A stretch of 32,257 nt of DNA, from NCBI GenBank assembly GCA_910577915.1, contig CAJTOM010000003.1:1-32257 (forward strand), given 5' to 3'. This document shows, one piece after another, positions 8,538-15,646 of the stretch (positions are counted from its first letter, which is position 1; every line of letters begins with the position of its first letter). Under the pieces are notes generated by a model. That model did no database searches. It saw nothing but the letters and a program-made list of their open reading frames with translations, and had not been told where the DNA came from. This DNA comes from an uncultured Oscillospiraceae bacterium (GTDB lineage Bacteria > Bacillota > Clostridia > Oscillospirales > Oscillospiraceae). The position numbers were made by a program, and so were the translations under genes.

Positions 8538-8798
8538 GTGTATCAGATTATCCGTATTACCGACCGGGAGGGCGTGGCCAAGGCGGGCGCCGAGGGGCTG
8601 GGCTGCCTGGGGGAGGCGAAGATGGAGGAGGGCTGCGTGCTCATCCACTGCCGCTACGACCGGCGGGGCAGCCCCTGCGACCGCTACATCCGCACCAGCC
8701 TGGTCCAGCGCTGGGACAAGGACAAGGCCACCGGCCGGATCGTGGTGGAGACCATGAACAGCGTCTACCACCTGGACCCGGTGAAGACGGATACATAG
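8538..8798 (+). CDS. Conserved-looking small protein of unknown function
   Basis: 86 residues, soluble, GTG start with a GGGAGG site eight bases upstream and a perfect promoter in front. Two cysteine-containing segments (GCVLIHCRYDRRGSPCD) and a C-terminal region VVETMNSVYHLDP suggest a compact alpha/beta fold, but I recognise no family. Coding is supported by the site, the strong promoter and the absence of competing frames with signals. The strong promoter suggests high expression. It is followed by the promoter and repeat element ahead of the deacetylase gene. Confidence 0.7.
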   Translation: MYQIIRITDREGVAKAGAEGLGCLGEAKMEEGCVLIHCRYDRRGSPCDRYIRTSLVQRWDKDKATGRIVVETMNSVYHLDPVKTDT

Positions 8799-8858
8799 TG
8801 CCTGTAACCCGACTGTAACTGGCCGGTAACTCTTTTGTCACCACTTTCCCGGAAAGTG

Positions 8859-8867
8859 TGGTATACT
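8859..8867 (+). promoter_or_regulatory. Extended -10 promoter of the deacetylase lipoprotein gene
   Basis: TGG-TATACT at 8859-8867. A TTGTCA lies at 8835-8840, but the spacing is 21 bases, so the extended -10 is the main support. The interval contains the inverted repeat CACTTT-CCCGG-AAAGTG (8842-8858). The last two bases of the -10 fall inside the left end of the 162-bp palindromic element. Confidence 0.5.
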
Positions 8868-9027
8868 ATAGCAATCATCAGAATTCCAGGCAAAAGTTCG
8901 GGGGTACAAAGCGCGCATGGCTGCGTTGTCGTCCTTGGCGGGCGTCAGCCCGCCCGCGTCCTCCGCCTTGCCCTGCACGCTTTGTTCTCCCCTCCTTTTT
9001 TGTCTCGAATTCTGAAGCTTGCTATAG
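8866..9027. repeat. 162-bp palindromic (MITE/REP-like) element
   Basis: A long imperfect inverted repeat centred near 8946. Paired arms, read from outside in: CTATAGCAA (8866-8874) with TTGCTATAG (9019-9027); TCAGAATTC (8878-8886) with GAATTCTGA (9007-9015); ACAAAGCG (8906-8913) with CGCTTTGT (8978-8985); and a central hairpin GGCGGGC-GTCA-GCCCGCC (8937-8954). All pairs share the same centre within one base, so the whole is a single cruciform or RNA hairpin. There is no coding capacity of its own and no clear target-site duplication. The structure suggests a non-autonomous transposable repeat or an extragenic palindrome; only one copy is present in the window. Confidence 0.75.
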
Positions 9028-9085
9028 GAAAACGCACGGACACAAAAGAGCGGCGCAGAGCCGCCCCAGGAGGTATGAACGCAAC

Positions 9086-10369
9086 ATGAAACGAGCCATT
9101 GCCCTGCTGCTGGCCCTGACGCTGCTGCTTGCCAGCGCCTGCGCCGGCAAGCCGCCCCAGACAGACGCGCCGGACCCCGTCCAGCCGGAGGAGCCCAGCC
9201 TGCCCGCAGAGCCCGACCCCCTGCCGGAGGAGCCCGAGACGCCCCCGGAGCCGGAGACGCCGGCCCCCGCGCCCTATGAGATTCTGGACCCCACCGTCAT
9301 GCCCGAGGGCGGCGAGCGGGACGGGGTGGCCTACGCCGCCTACGACGGCGTTGTGGAGCACCTCTTCTTCCACCCCGTCATCGCCTACACGGAGCTGGCC
9401 TTCGACGGCGACGCCCAGTCGGACGGCCTGGACGACTACATGGTGACGGTGGACGAGTTCAACAGGATTCTGGACAACGTCTATGAGAAGGGCTACATCC
9501 TGGTGGACATCGGGGACGTGTGGAGCGAGAGCGTCGATGAGGCCGGCAATCCGGTGATGGTGCGCAACACCCTCTACCTTCCCGAGGGCAAAAAGCCCCT
9601 GATCTTCTCCTACGACGACACCAACTACTACCCCTACATGCTGGAGAACGGCCTGACCTACAAGCTGATTCTGGGGGAGGACGGAAAAATCTGGTCCTGG
9701 GGTCTGGACCCCCAGGGCAGCGAGGTGGTCAGCCGGGACCTGGACGCCATCCCCATTCTGGACAAGTTTGTGGAGGAGCACCCGGATTTCTCCCCCTTCG
9801 GGGCCAAGGCCTGCCTGAGCCTCACCGGCTATGAGGGCATTCTGGGCTACCGGACCCAGACCGACGGCACCGTGGAGTGGACCGACGAGCGGGAGGCCGC
9901 CCGCCAGAGCGAGCGGGAGGCGGTGAAGCCCATTATTGAGGAGCTCAAGCGCACCGGCTGGACCTTCGGCAGCCACACTTGGGGCCACATCCGCCTGGGC
10001 AGCGGCAATATGGCGAAGATTCAGGCGGACACCCAGAAGTGGTTTGACGAGGTGGGCTCCCTGGTGGGGGAGACGCCCATCCTCTTCTACCCCCACGGCG
10101 AGCGGCCCGATGGGGACGACTGGAAGCAGACCGGCGAGGCCTTCCGGTTCCTCCAGAGTCAGGGCTTCCGGGTCTTCTGCTCCGTGGGCACCGAGAGCTT
10201 CAGCTATATCAAGAAGGACCTCTGCGCCGTCATCTGCGACCGTCTCCACCCGGACGGCAAGACCTTCCGCTGGTCCCGGAACCGGTATTTGCGCTTTTAT
10301 GACGCCAAGGAGATCATGGACCTGGACGTCCGCCCCGACCTGGGGCTGGGCAAGGACTGGGAGAGCTAA
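9086..10369 (+). CDS. NodB-type polysaccharide deacetylase-family lipoprotein
   Basis: 427 residues. The signal sequence ends in a lipobox ASAC with the lipidated Cys at position 19, followed by a Pro/Glu-rich linker (about 22-65) that would span the wall. The catalytic-like domain shows FSYDD (in place of the usual TFDDG) and SHTWGH, which gives the H-x-x-x-H metal pair of NodB domains; a later YPHGERPDGDD segment fits the Y-P-x-G motif. Family enzymes remove acyl groups from peptidoglycan or other glycans. The domain is longer than usual, with an insertion between the two metal motifs. The start at 9086 is 12 bases after an AGGAGG; a tiny ATG frame (9075-9089) overlaps it, so translation may be coupled. 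Confidence 0.8.
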   Translation: MKRAIALLLALTLLLASACAGKPPQTDAPDPVQPEEPSLPAEPDPLPEEPETPPEPETPAPAPYEILDPTVMPEGGERDGVAYAAYDGVVEHLFFHPVIAYTELAFDGDAQSDGLDDYMVTVDEFNRILDNVYEKGYILVDIGDVWSESVDEAGNPVMVRNTLYLPEGKKPLIFSYDDTNYYPYMLENGLTYKLILGEDGKIWSWGLDPQGSEVVSRDLDAIPILDKFVEEHPDFSPFGAKACLSLTGYEGILGYRTQTDGTVEWTDEREAARQSEREAVKPIIEELKRTGWTFGSHTWGHIRLGSGNMAKIQADTQKWFDEVGSLVGETPILFYPHGERPDGDDWKQTGEAFRFLQSQGFRVFCSVGTESFSYIKKDLCAVICDRLHPDGKTFRWSRNRYLRFYDAKEIMDLDVRPDLGLGKDWES

Positions 10370-10463
10370 GCGGCCTCTCTTTTCTCCAATAGGAGGAAGA
10401 AGCAAGGGGCGGCGATTGTCTGATATGTGCAAAACAGCGGGCTGATTTCAGCGGAAATGCCAA

Positions 10464-10492
10464 TTGATCTGGCAGAAAAATTGTTGTATAGT
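10464..10492 (+). promoter_or_regulatory. Sigma-A promoter of cdd
   Basis: TTGATC (10464-10469), 17-base spacer, TATAGT (10487-10492), 32 bases before the cytidine deaminase start codon. Confidence 0.65.
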
Positions 10493-10524
10493 GTTCACCC
10501 CAAGTCGAGAAAGGAGACATCAAC

Positions 10525-10920
10525 ATGACCAAACAGGAGCTCTGCCAGAAGGCCGTGGATATGCTGAAGATGGCCTACGTCCCCTACTCCCGCTTCCCTG
10601 TGGGCGCGGCCCTGGAGTGCGACGACGGCACGGTCTACACCGGCTGCAACATTGAGAACGCCGGGTACACCCCCACCAACTGCGCCGAGCGCACCGCCGT
10701 GTTCAAGGCGGTCAGCGAGGGACACCGTAAGTTTACCCGCATTGCCGTCGCCGCCGCCACCGAGCGCTTCACCGCCCCCTGCGGCGTGTGCCGCCAGGTG
10801 CTCCAGGAGTTCGCCCCGGACCTGGAGGTGATTCTGGTCAATCGGGATGGCAAGACTCTGGATCTCACCCTCAGGGAACTTCTGCCCTACGGCTTTGACG
10901 GGAGCTACCTGGAGGAGTAA
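10525..10920 (+). CDS. cdd: Cytidine deaminase
   Basis: 131 residues, the normal length for the tetrameric homologue of Bacillus type. It converts cytidine and deoxycytidine to uridine and deoxyuridine in pyrimidine salvage in the cytoplasm. The zinc site is complete: Cys53 and the proton-shuttling Glu55 in NCAERTA, and Cys86 and Cys89 in PCGVCRQ. The substrate-binding segment SRFPVGAAL and the NIENA motif are also present. The ATG has an AAAGGAG site 9 bases upstream and its own promoter. A strong hairpin terminator follows, so it is a single-gene transcript. Confidence 0.97.
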   Translation: MTKQELCQKAVDMLKMAYVPYSRFPVGAALECDDGTVYTGCNIENAGYTPTNCAERTAVFKAVSEGHRKFTRIAVAAATERFTAPCGVCRQVLQEFAPDLEVILVNRDGKTLDLTLRELLPYGFDGSYLEE

Positions 10921-10975
10921 TCTTTTTTAACGGCATGGCTCCTCTCATGTAGAATCGGATAGAGGACCCGGCCGG

Positions 10976-11026
10976 GAAAAAGCCGCCCCTCCGCGCACGC
11001 GCGGAGGGGCGGCTTTTTCTTTTTTA
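10976..11026. terminator. Bidirectional intrinsic terminator between cdd and alr
   Basis: The GC-rich stem AGCCGCCCCTCCGC (10981-10994) pairs with GCGGAGGGGCGGCT (11001-11014), up to 16 bp. It is flanked by AAAAA on the left and TTTTTCTTTTTT on the right, so it can end transcription of cdd on the plus strand and of alr on the minus strand. Confidence 0.9.
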
Positions 11027-12190
11027 TCCCCGCAGCAGCAGCTCCCGGGCAATCTCCCGGCCCCCCTTGCGGTAGATCCGGGGCACCCGCTTGCTGACGG
11101 CGCAGGTGAGCTCATAGGAGATGGTGCCCGCCAGGGCGGCGGCCTCGTTGACGGAGTTGCGTGGGCCGTAGACCTCCACCTCGTCCCCCTCGCCCACCGC
11201 CGGCAGGTCCGTCAGGTCCACCATGCACATGTCCATGCAGATGCGCCCGGTGATGGGGGCCGGTCCCTGGGCGGTCCACACCCGCCACCGGTTGGACAGG
11301 GTCCGGTGGAGCCCGTCGGCGTACCCGATGGGCAGCACCCCCACCCGGCTGGGCCGCTCCGCCCGGAAGGTCCGCCCGTAGCTGACGGTGACACCGGGGT
11401 CGAAGGCCTTCACCGCGCCGACCACCGTCTTCAGGGTCATCACCGGCCGCAGGCCCAGCAGATGGGCCTGGTGGCCGATGCCATAGGTGATGATGCCGGG
11501 GCGGAACATGTCGTGGGCGAACTGGGGATAGCCCACGGTGGCCCCGCTGTTGGCGCAGTGGCGCAGAGGGATGGCGATCCCCGCCTCCTCCAGCCGCCCC
11601 AGCATGGCCGTGAACCGCCGGTGCTGGAGCAGGGTGTAGGCCCGGCTCTCCTCACTGTCCTCGTCGGAGACGGCAAAGTGGGTAAAGACCCCCTCCACCT
11701 CCAGCCCCGGCAGGGCGCACACCCGCCGCAGGGCCGCCAGGGAGTCCTCAAAGCGGGCCTCGTCGCACTGGAACCCCAGCCGGGACATCCCCGTATCCAG
11801 CTTCAAGTGGACCCGCAGCCGCCCTCCGGCCCGCTCCGCCTCCCGGGAGAAGGCCTCTCCCGCCGCCTCGCTCCACACCGCCTGGGTCACCCGGTTCTCC
11901 AGCAGCGCCGCCGTCTGGTCCGCCGGGGTCATCCCCAGCTGCAGGATGGGCAGTCCCACCCCCGCCAGCCGCAGCTCCCGCGCCTCGTCCACGTTGGAGA
12001 TGGCCAGATACTCCGCCCCCAGCTCCTCCAGCGTCCGGGCCGTCTCGATGGCCCCGTGCCCGTAGGCATCCGCCTTCACCACGCCCAAAAACCGCGCCTC
12101 CGGCCCCATCTGCGCCCGCAGCGCCCGGTAGTTATGGGCCAGCGCGTCCAGATCGATCTCCGCCCACGTTCTCCTCAGTGTGCTTTCCAT
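11024..12190 (-). CDS. alr: Alanine racemase
   Basis: 388 residues, full length. It makes D-alanine from L-alanine with pyridoxal phosphate, for peptidoglycan. The PLP lysine is Lys39 in VVKADAYGHG. The second catalytic base is Tyr271 in VSYGRTF. The HLKLDTGMSRLGF and GRICMDM segments are standard for the family. The ATG start at 12190 gives the usual N-terminus (RRTWAEIDLDALAHNY); its ribosome site is weak. A TATAAT-type -10 at 12216-12221 may give it its own promoter, but it also lies downstream of nnrD and the LolA-like lipoprotein. It ends at a strong terminator. Confidence 0.97.
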   Translation of the reverse strand: MESTLRRTWAEIDLDALAHNYRALRAQMGPEARFLGVVKADAYGHGAIETARTLEELGAEYLAISNVDEARELRLAGVGLPILQLGMTPADQTAALLENRVTQAVWSEAAGEAFSREAERAGGRLRVHLKLDTGMSRLGFQCDEARFEDSLAALRRVCALPGLEVEGVFTHFAVSDEDSEESRAYTLLQHRRFTAMLGRLEEAGIAIPLRHCANSGATVGYPQFAHDMFRPGIITYGIGHQAHLLGLRPVMTLKTVVGAVKAFDPGVTVSYGRTFRAERPSRVGVLPIGYADGLHRTLSNRWRVWTAQGPAPITGRICMDMCMVDLTDLPAVGEGDEVEVYGPRNSVNEAAALAGTISYELTCAVSKRVPRIYRKGGREIARELLLRG

Positions 12191-12215
12191 TGCGATCCCA
12201 CTCTTTCGTAATCAG

Positions 12216-12221
12216 ATTATA
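12216..12221 (-). promoter_or_regulatory. Possible -10 element of an alr promoter
   Basis: TATAAT on the minus strand, 26 bases before the alr start codon, without a convincing -35. Just upstream is a perfect AT-rich hairpin CTTTTTCT-TGTT-AGAAAAAG (12234-12253) of unknown meaning. Confidence 0.35.
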
Positions 12222-12314
12222 TCGGTCAGCATCCTTTTTCTTGTTAGAAAAAGAATCAAAAAGAACGTTCCCCGGCTCCGCCGCCCCCGTCACAGGCGGC
12301 CCGCCGCCGGACTG

Positions 12315-12989
12315 CTACTCCTCCGCGCCGGCATACGCCGCCGCCTCGTCGGCCTCCGTCCAGTCCTTCTCCGGCTCAGGAGGCGCCGCCTCCTCCGGCT
12401 CGGCGGGGGCCTCCCCCGCCTGCCCCACCTCGAACCGGGACCATGCCACCTCGAAAACAAGGACCGAGTCGGCGGTGATCTCGCTTCTCAGGGGCAGCAT
12501 CGTCTGCCGGTCGAACCAGGTGGTGTAGACCGTCCCCTCCTCGCCGGGCAGGTCGCAGGCCAGCCGCAGGCAGGCGCGCTCCTCCAGAGTCTCCTCGCTC
12601 TGCTCGGTGACGTAGCCGGAGGCGGCGGCCTCCATCAGCCGGGGCAGGGCGGCTACGGGGGAGATGGCGGCGGCGGAGTAGCCCCCGGCGTCCAGGGAGA
12701 TGTCCTCGTAGCTCAGCTGCAGCGCGCCCTCCGCCACGGTGGCGGAGATGCCCGACAGGCTGGAGGGGGCCAGCACGGTGACGGTGCTCTCGTCGGGGGT
12801 GTAGGCGCACAGCAGGGTGTAGGTGCGCACCTCGTCGGTGTAGTGGCAGGTGACATCGGCCTCCATGGTGGCGGAGGCCACGGCGGCGTACTGCTCCTGC
12901 AGGGCGGCCGCCGGATCCTTCTCCTCCCCGCCGCCGCAGGCGGTGAGCAGGAGCATCAGCATTGGTGCAAAAAGCAGGGCTTTTCGCAC
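12315..12989 (-). CDS. LolA/YdcC-like lipoprotein
   Basis: 224 residues. Lipobox LTAC follows a hydrophobic signal at residues about 4-17. The mature part is beta-strand rich and resembles the LolA-like outer-surface lipoproteins of Firmicutes such as YdcC of Bacillus: an early MEADVTCHY strand, central strands, and FDRQTMLPLRSEI followed by FEVAWSRFEVG near the end. It ends with an acidic tail rich in Glu, Ala and Pro. The GTG start has AAGGAGG seven to eight bases upstream. It lies 18 bases after nnrD and 124 bases before alr. In Bacillus the ydcC gene also stands just before alr, which supports the assignment; its job may relate to the envelope or spores. Confidence 0.75.
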   Translation of the reverse strand: MRKALLFAPMLMLLLTACGGGEEKDPAAALQEQYAAVASATMEADVTCHYTDEVRTYTLLCAYTPDESTVTVLAPSSLSGISATVAEGALQLSYEDISLDAGGYSAAAISPVAALPRLMEAAASGYVTEQSEETLEERACLRLACDLPGEEGTVYTTWFDRQTMLPLRSEITADSVLVFEVAWSRFEVGQAGEAPAEPEEAAPPEPEKDWTEADEAAAYAGAEE

Positions 12990-13007
12990 GATTCTTCCTC
13001 CTTGATC

Positions 13008-13844
13008 TCAAAGTTCCTTGAACACGGCCGGCAGGCGCTCGATGAGGTCCGGCGGGATCATGGCGTACTCCGTCAGCTCCCCTGCGCACAGGTCCCCCGC
13101 CCGCCCGTGGAGCCACACGGCGCAGACGGCGGCGTCAAAGGGGGCGGCCCCCTGCCCGATGAGGGAGAGGACCATCCCCGCCAGCACGTCGCCGCTGCCG
13201 CCCTTGGCCATGCCGCAGTTGCCGGCAGGACAGAGCATCGCCCGCCCGCCGGGTTCCGCCACAACGGTGCCGGGGCCCTTGAGGACCACCACGCACGCCA
13301 GACGCCGGGCCAGGTCCAGGGCGGCGGCCTCCCGGCCCCCGGCCAGGTTCCCGCCCAGGCGGAGGAACTCCCCCTCGTGGGGGGTGAGCACGGTCTGACG
13401 CCCCGCGTGGCACCGGCCTGTCAATACATCCATATGCGCGCCGGCCGCGTTTATGCCGTCGGCGTCCAGCACCACCGGGCAGGGGAGGTCCGTCAGCAGG
13501 GCGCGGACGGCCCGCGCCGTCCCCTCCGCCCGGCCCAGGCCGGGGCCGATGAGGGCCGCGTCGCAGCGGCTCATCCACGCCAGCAGCTCGCCGTAGGCCT
13601 CCGGCACAGGGCAGGCCATGGCAGCGGCGCACCGGGCGGCGGCGATGGGGTAGATCTCCGCCGGCACGCCCACATAGACCAGCCCGCTGCCCGTCCGGGC
13701 CGCCGCCTCGCCGGCATATACCGGCGCGCCGGTGTAGCCCACGCAGCCGCCGTAGACGCACACCTTTCCGAAGGTCCCCTTGTGCCCCCTGGGGTCCCGC
13801 CGGGGCAGCAGGGCCCGGACCAGCTCCGCCGTTATACTGTCCAA
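13008..13844 (-). CDS. nnrD: ADP/ATP-dependent NAD(P)H-hydrate dehydratase
   Basis: About 278 residues with a TTG start at 13844, chosen because an AGGGGGTGG lies just upstream; the frame is open to 13880. The enzyme repairs hydrated NADH and NADPH in the cytoplasm. Family marks are the ribokinase-like nucleotide site NCGMAKGGSGDVLAGM, the LTPHEGEFLRL block, and the N-terminal HKGTFGKVCVYGG segment. The companion epimerase domain (NnrE) is not fused here and not in the window. It begins the leftward unit nnrD - lipoprotein - alr. The start codon is less certain than the identity. Confidence 0.92.
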   Translation of the reverse strand: MDSITAELVRALLPRRDPRGHKGTFGKVCVYGGCVGYTGAPVYAGEAAARTGSGLVYVGVPAEIYPIAAARCAAAMACPVPEAYGELLAWMSRCDAALIGPGLGRAEGTARAVRALLTDLPCPVVLDADGINAAGAHMDVLTGRCHAGRQTVLTPHEGEFLRLGGNLAGGREAAALDLARRLACVVVLKGPGTVVAEPGGRAMLCPAGNCGMAKGGSGDVLAGMVLSLIGQGAAPFDAAVCAVWLHGRAGDLCAGELTEYAMIPPDLIERLPAVFKEL

Positions 13845-13870
13845 CAGACCACCCCCTTCACGTTTCCCAC

Positions 13871-13899
13871 AGTGTACCACAGATCGCCCCGCTTGTCAC
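13871..13899 (-). promoter_or_regulatory. Sigma-A promoter of the nnrD unit
   Basis: On the minus strand GTGACA (13894-13899), 17-base spacer, TACACT (13871-13876) with TGG immediately before it. It is 27 bases before the proposed TTG start of nnrD. Confidence 0.6.
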
Positions 13900-14002
13900 C
13901 GGGAGGGAGGAACTTTTCCGGGGGAATTTTACGGCCGGAGAGGGGCCTCCGCCCGGCCGGAGGCCGCCTTTGAAAAAAAACTGGAAAAAAGAAAAATTAT
14001 AG

Positions 14003-14031
14003 TTGACAAATGGAAGGGAAGTGGTTATAAT
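14003..14031 (+). promoter_or_regulatory. Perfect consensus sigma-A promoter of the tRNA-Leu pair
   Basis: TTGACA (14003-14008), 17 bases, TATAAT (14026-14031). It ends 31 bases before the first tRNA, as expected for a strong stable-RNA promoter. Confidence 0.9.
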
Positions 14032-14062
14032 AACGTTCGTTGGTTATCCCAGGAGCGCAGAC

Positions 14063-14147
14063 GCGAGTGTGCTGGAACTGGTAGACAGGCACGTTTGAGG
14101 GGCGTGTGTCAACAGACGTACGGGTTCAAGTCCCGTCACTCGCACCA
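14063..14147 (+). tRNA. tRNA-Leu (anticodon GAG)
   Basis: 85 bases including an encoded CCA. The acceptor stem GCGAGTG pairs with CACTCGC (14137-14143). The anticodon arm CACGT-TTGAGGG-GCGTG gives anticodon GAG. A variable arm and the T arm CGGGTTCAAGTCCCG are present. The long variable region is typical of a class II tRNA. Confidence 0.95.
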
Positions 14148-14176
14148 CCCTTCTCAACCAGGGAAACCAAATATGC

Positions 14177-14264
14177 GCGCGAGTGGTGGAATTGGCAGAC
14201 TCGCTAGATTCAGGTTCTAGTGCTCAATACGGGCGTGCGGGTTCAAGTCCCGCCTCGCGCACCA
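14177..14264 (+). tRNA. tRNA-Leu (anticodon CAG)
   Basis: 88 bases including an encoded CCA. Acceptor GCGCGAG pairs with CTCGCGC (14254-14260). The anticodon arm CTAGA-TTCAGGT-TCTAG gives anticodon CAG. A long variable arm and the T arm GCGGGTTCAAGTCCCGC are present. It lies 29 bases after the first tRNA-Leu and shares its promoter. Confidence 0.95.
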
Positions 14265-14266
14265 AA

Positions 14267-14297
14267 AGAGATGCACCCCATGGTGCATCTCTTTTTT
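14267..14297 (+). terminator. Intrinsic terminator of the tRNA-Leu pair
   Basis: The 11-bp stem AGAGATGCACC / GGTGCATCTCT with a four-base loop is followed by TTTTT. It starts two bases after the CCA of the second tRNA. Confidence 0.9.
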
Positions 14298-14350
14298 GCT
14301 TTCCGGCTGCCTTCCGCTGCACTCACGATACGCCATCCACAATGAGTGAA

Positions 14351-14390
14351 AAGACCTCCCAGCCCCTTCCGGGCCTGGGAGGTCTTACTT
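14351..14390 (-). terminator. Terminator of the DUF4015-like gene
   Basis: The stem AAGACCTCCCAG (14351-14362) pairs with CTGGGAGGTCTT (14375-14386), with a further GCCCC/GGGC inner pairing. On the minus strand the stem is followed by a short TTTT. It lies 12 bases past the stop codon of the gene at 14398. Confidence 0.7.
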
Positions 14391-14397
14391 GCTGTAC

Positions 14398-15492
14398 TCA
14401 CCCCGCGCTGACGCACCAGTTCCCCGCCGTCGGGGCCGCCGTCAGCGGCACCAGCGCCGGCGCCTCCTCCCCCGCAATAGCGGTGAGCAGGGCCTGGGTC
14501 CCCGGTATGTCGCCGGTGGCCACATAGACCGCGTCCACCAGGGGCAGCAGTGCCGCCAGATCCTCCCCCGAGGCCTCGTCCTTCCCGGCGGCCAGCAGCT
14601 CCTGGCTCAGCAGCAGGGAGATGCGGGTGCCGTAGGGCTCCAGGGCCTCCCGCAGCTCGGTGAGGAACAGGGCCAGGGCGTCCGGCTTGGCCATCTGGCT
14701 GCCGGAGTAGTCGATCTTCTGCAGCCGCCCGGTCTTGGGGTAGTGCATCTCCTCCAGCACCAGCTCGTCGAAGCCCAGCTGGGCGCACTCCACCGCCAGG
14801 GAGATGACGTAGGCGCGGGCCTGCTCCTTCTCCGGATCCAGCCAGTGGCCGTTGTGGTTGTCGTACCAGATGTAGCCGTTGCGCTGGCAGATGCCGGCGG
14901 GCTGCATATTGGCCTTGTCGAAGGCATAGACGTTGTCGTGGAAGCAGGCGAACCGGGCCGCCGCCACCACGTCCTCCCCGGCGCACAGGGCCTGAAGGGA
15001 GGCCGCGTCGCGGGCTCCCGCCGCCACCGACCCCGCCGGCGCCAGGGCGGAGGTGTAGTTGAGCTGTCCTCCCGGCGCTCTGGCCTGCCACAAAAAGCCG
15101 TTGGCCCCCGCGCCCGTCAGGACGGCCTCCAGGGCGGCTTCGTCCGCGGGCAGGGAGGAGACGGCGGCCAGATGCCGCTCCCCGTAGAGGTCCTCCGGCT
15201 CCTCGGGCTCCTCCGGCTCCGGAGCCGGGTCCTTCACCAGGTTCACGTCCGGCTCCTGGGGGGGCGGGGGCTCCACCGCGTCCGGCTCCGGCTCCGCCGG
15301 GGCCGAGGGGGCGGGGAGGTCAAACCGGCCGAAGGGGGTGTCCAGATACATCCCCCCGTCGTCGGTGTAGGCGATATAGCGTTGAGCAAACATAAATCCA
15401 CAGGCGGCGACCAGAATGAGCACCAGCAGGGCGATCAGCGCCCTGGTGCCCGCCGAGCGTCGGCCGCGGTAGCTCTGGTATCCCTTTGCCAC
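14398..15492 (-). CDS. Exported/membrane-anchored putative glycoside hydrolase (DUF4015-like)
   Basis: 364 residues. One membrane segment at about 18-37 anchors it with the bulk outside. A Pro/Glu-rich linker follows (about 58-100). The domain from about 105 on is a likely TIM barrel: it shows GYIWYDNHNGHWLDPEKEQA followed by the strand LGFDELVLEEMHYP, close to the W-x-D-P and GFDEIxFDYxRFP blocks of the DUF4015/COG1306 putative glycoside hydrolases. Both carboxylates on that strand remain (E-x-x-x-E-E). The GTG start has a GAGGAG site. The domain is shorter than usual. No substrate is implied. Confidence 0.7.
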   Translation of the reverse strand: MAKGYQSYRGRRSAGTRALIALLVLILVAACGFMFAQRYIAYTDDGGMYLDTPFGRFDLPAPSAPAEPEPDAVEPPPPQEPDVNLVKDPAPEPEEPEEPEDLYGERHLAAVSSLPADEAALEAVLTGAGANGFLWQARAPGGQLNYTSALAPAGSVAAGARDAASLQALCAGEDVVAAARFACFHDNVYAFDKANMQPAGICQRNGYIWYDNHNGHWLDPEKEQARAYVISLAVECAQLGFDELVLEEMHYPKTGRLQKIDYSGSQMAKPDALALFLTELREALEPYGTRISLLLSQELLAAGKDEASGEDLAALLPLVDAVYVATGDIPGTQALLTAIAGEEAPALVPLTAAPTAGNWCVSAG

Positions 15493-15646
15493 AGGCGCTC
15501 CTCTTTTCTTTCAGCGGTATCATCACGCAGCAGGAGCAGAGCTCCTATTCTTTACCATACCACATTTACCGGCAAACATGCAACCTCATTTTGGAATTTT
15601 TGACAGACAATCCCCAGTTTTTTGCCCCGGAGCCCCGCCCTCTGCC

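Noticed and set aside
8866..9027. The 162-bp palindrome as an insertion sequence with target duplication
   Set aside because: No transposase is encoded and the bases flanking the arms do not match, so I call it only a MITE-like or REP-like repeat.
12234..12253. AT-rich hairpin before alr as a terminator
   Set aside because: The stem is AT-only with no following T run on the minus strand and lies upstream of alr in the same unit, so termination is unlikely.
13008..13880. Full-length 290-codon start for nnrD at 13880
   Set aside because: That start would fall before or at the predicted transcription start of the promoter at 13871-13899 and has no ribosome site; the TTG at 13844 fits better.
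15532..15546. AGGAGC-AGA-GCTCCT palindrome upstream of the DUF4015-like gene
   Set aside because: A short palindrome 40 bases before the start; too short and GC-ordinary to call an operator without conservation.
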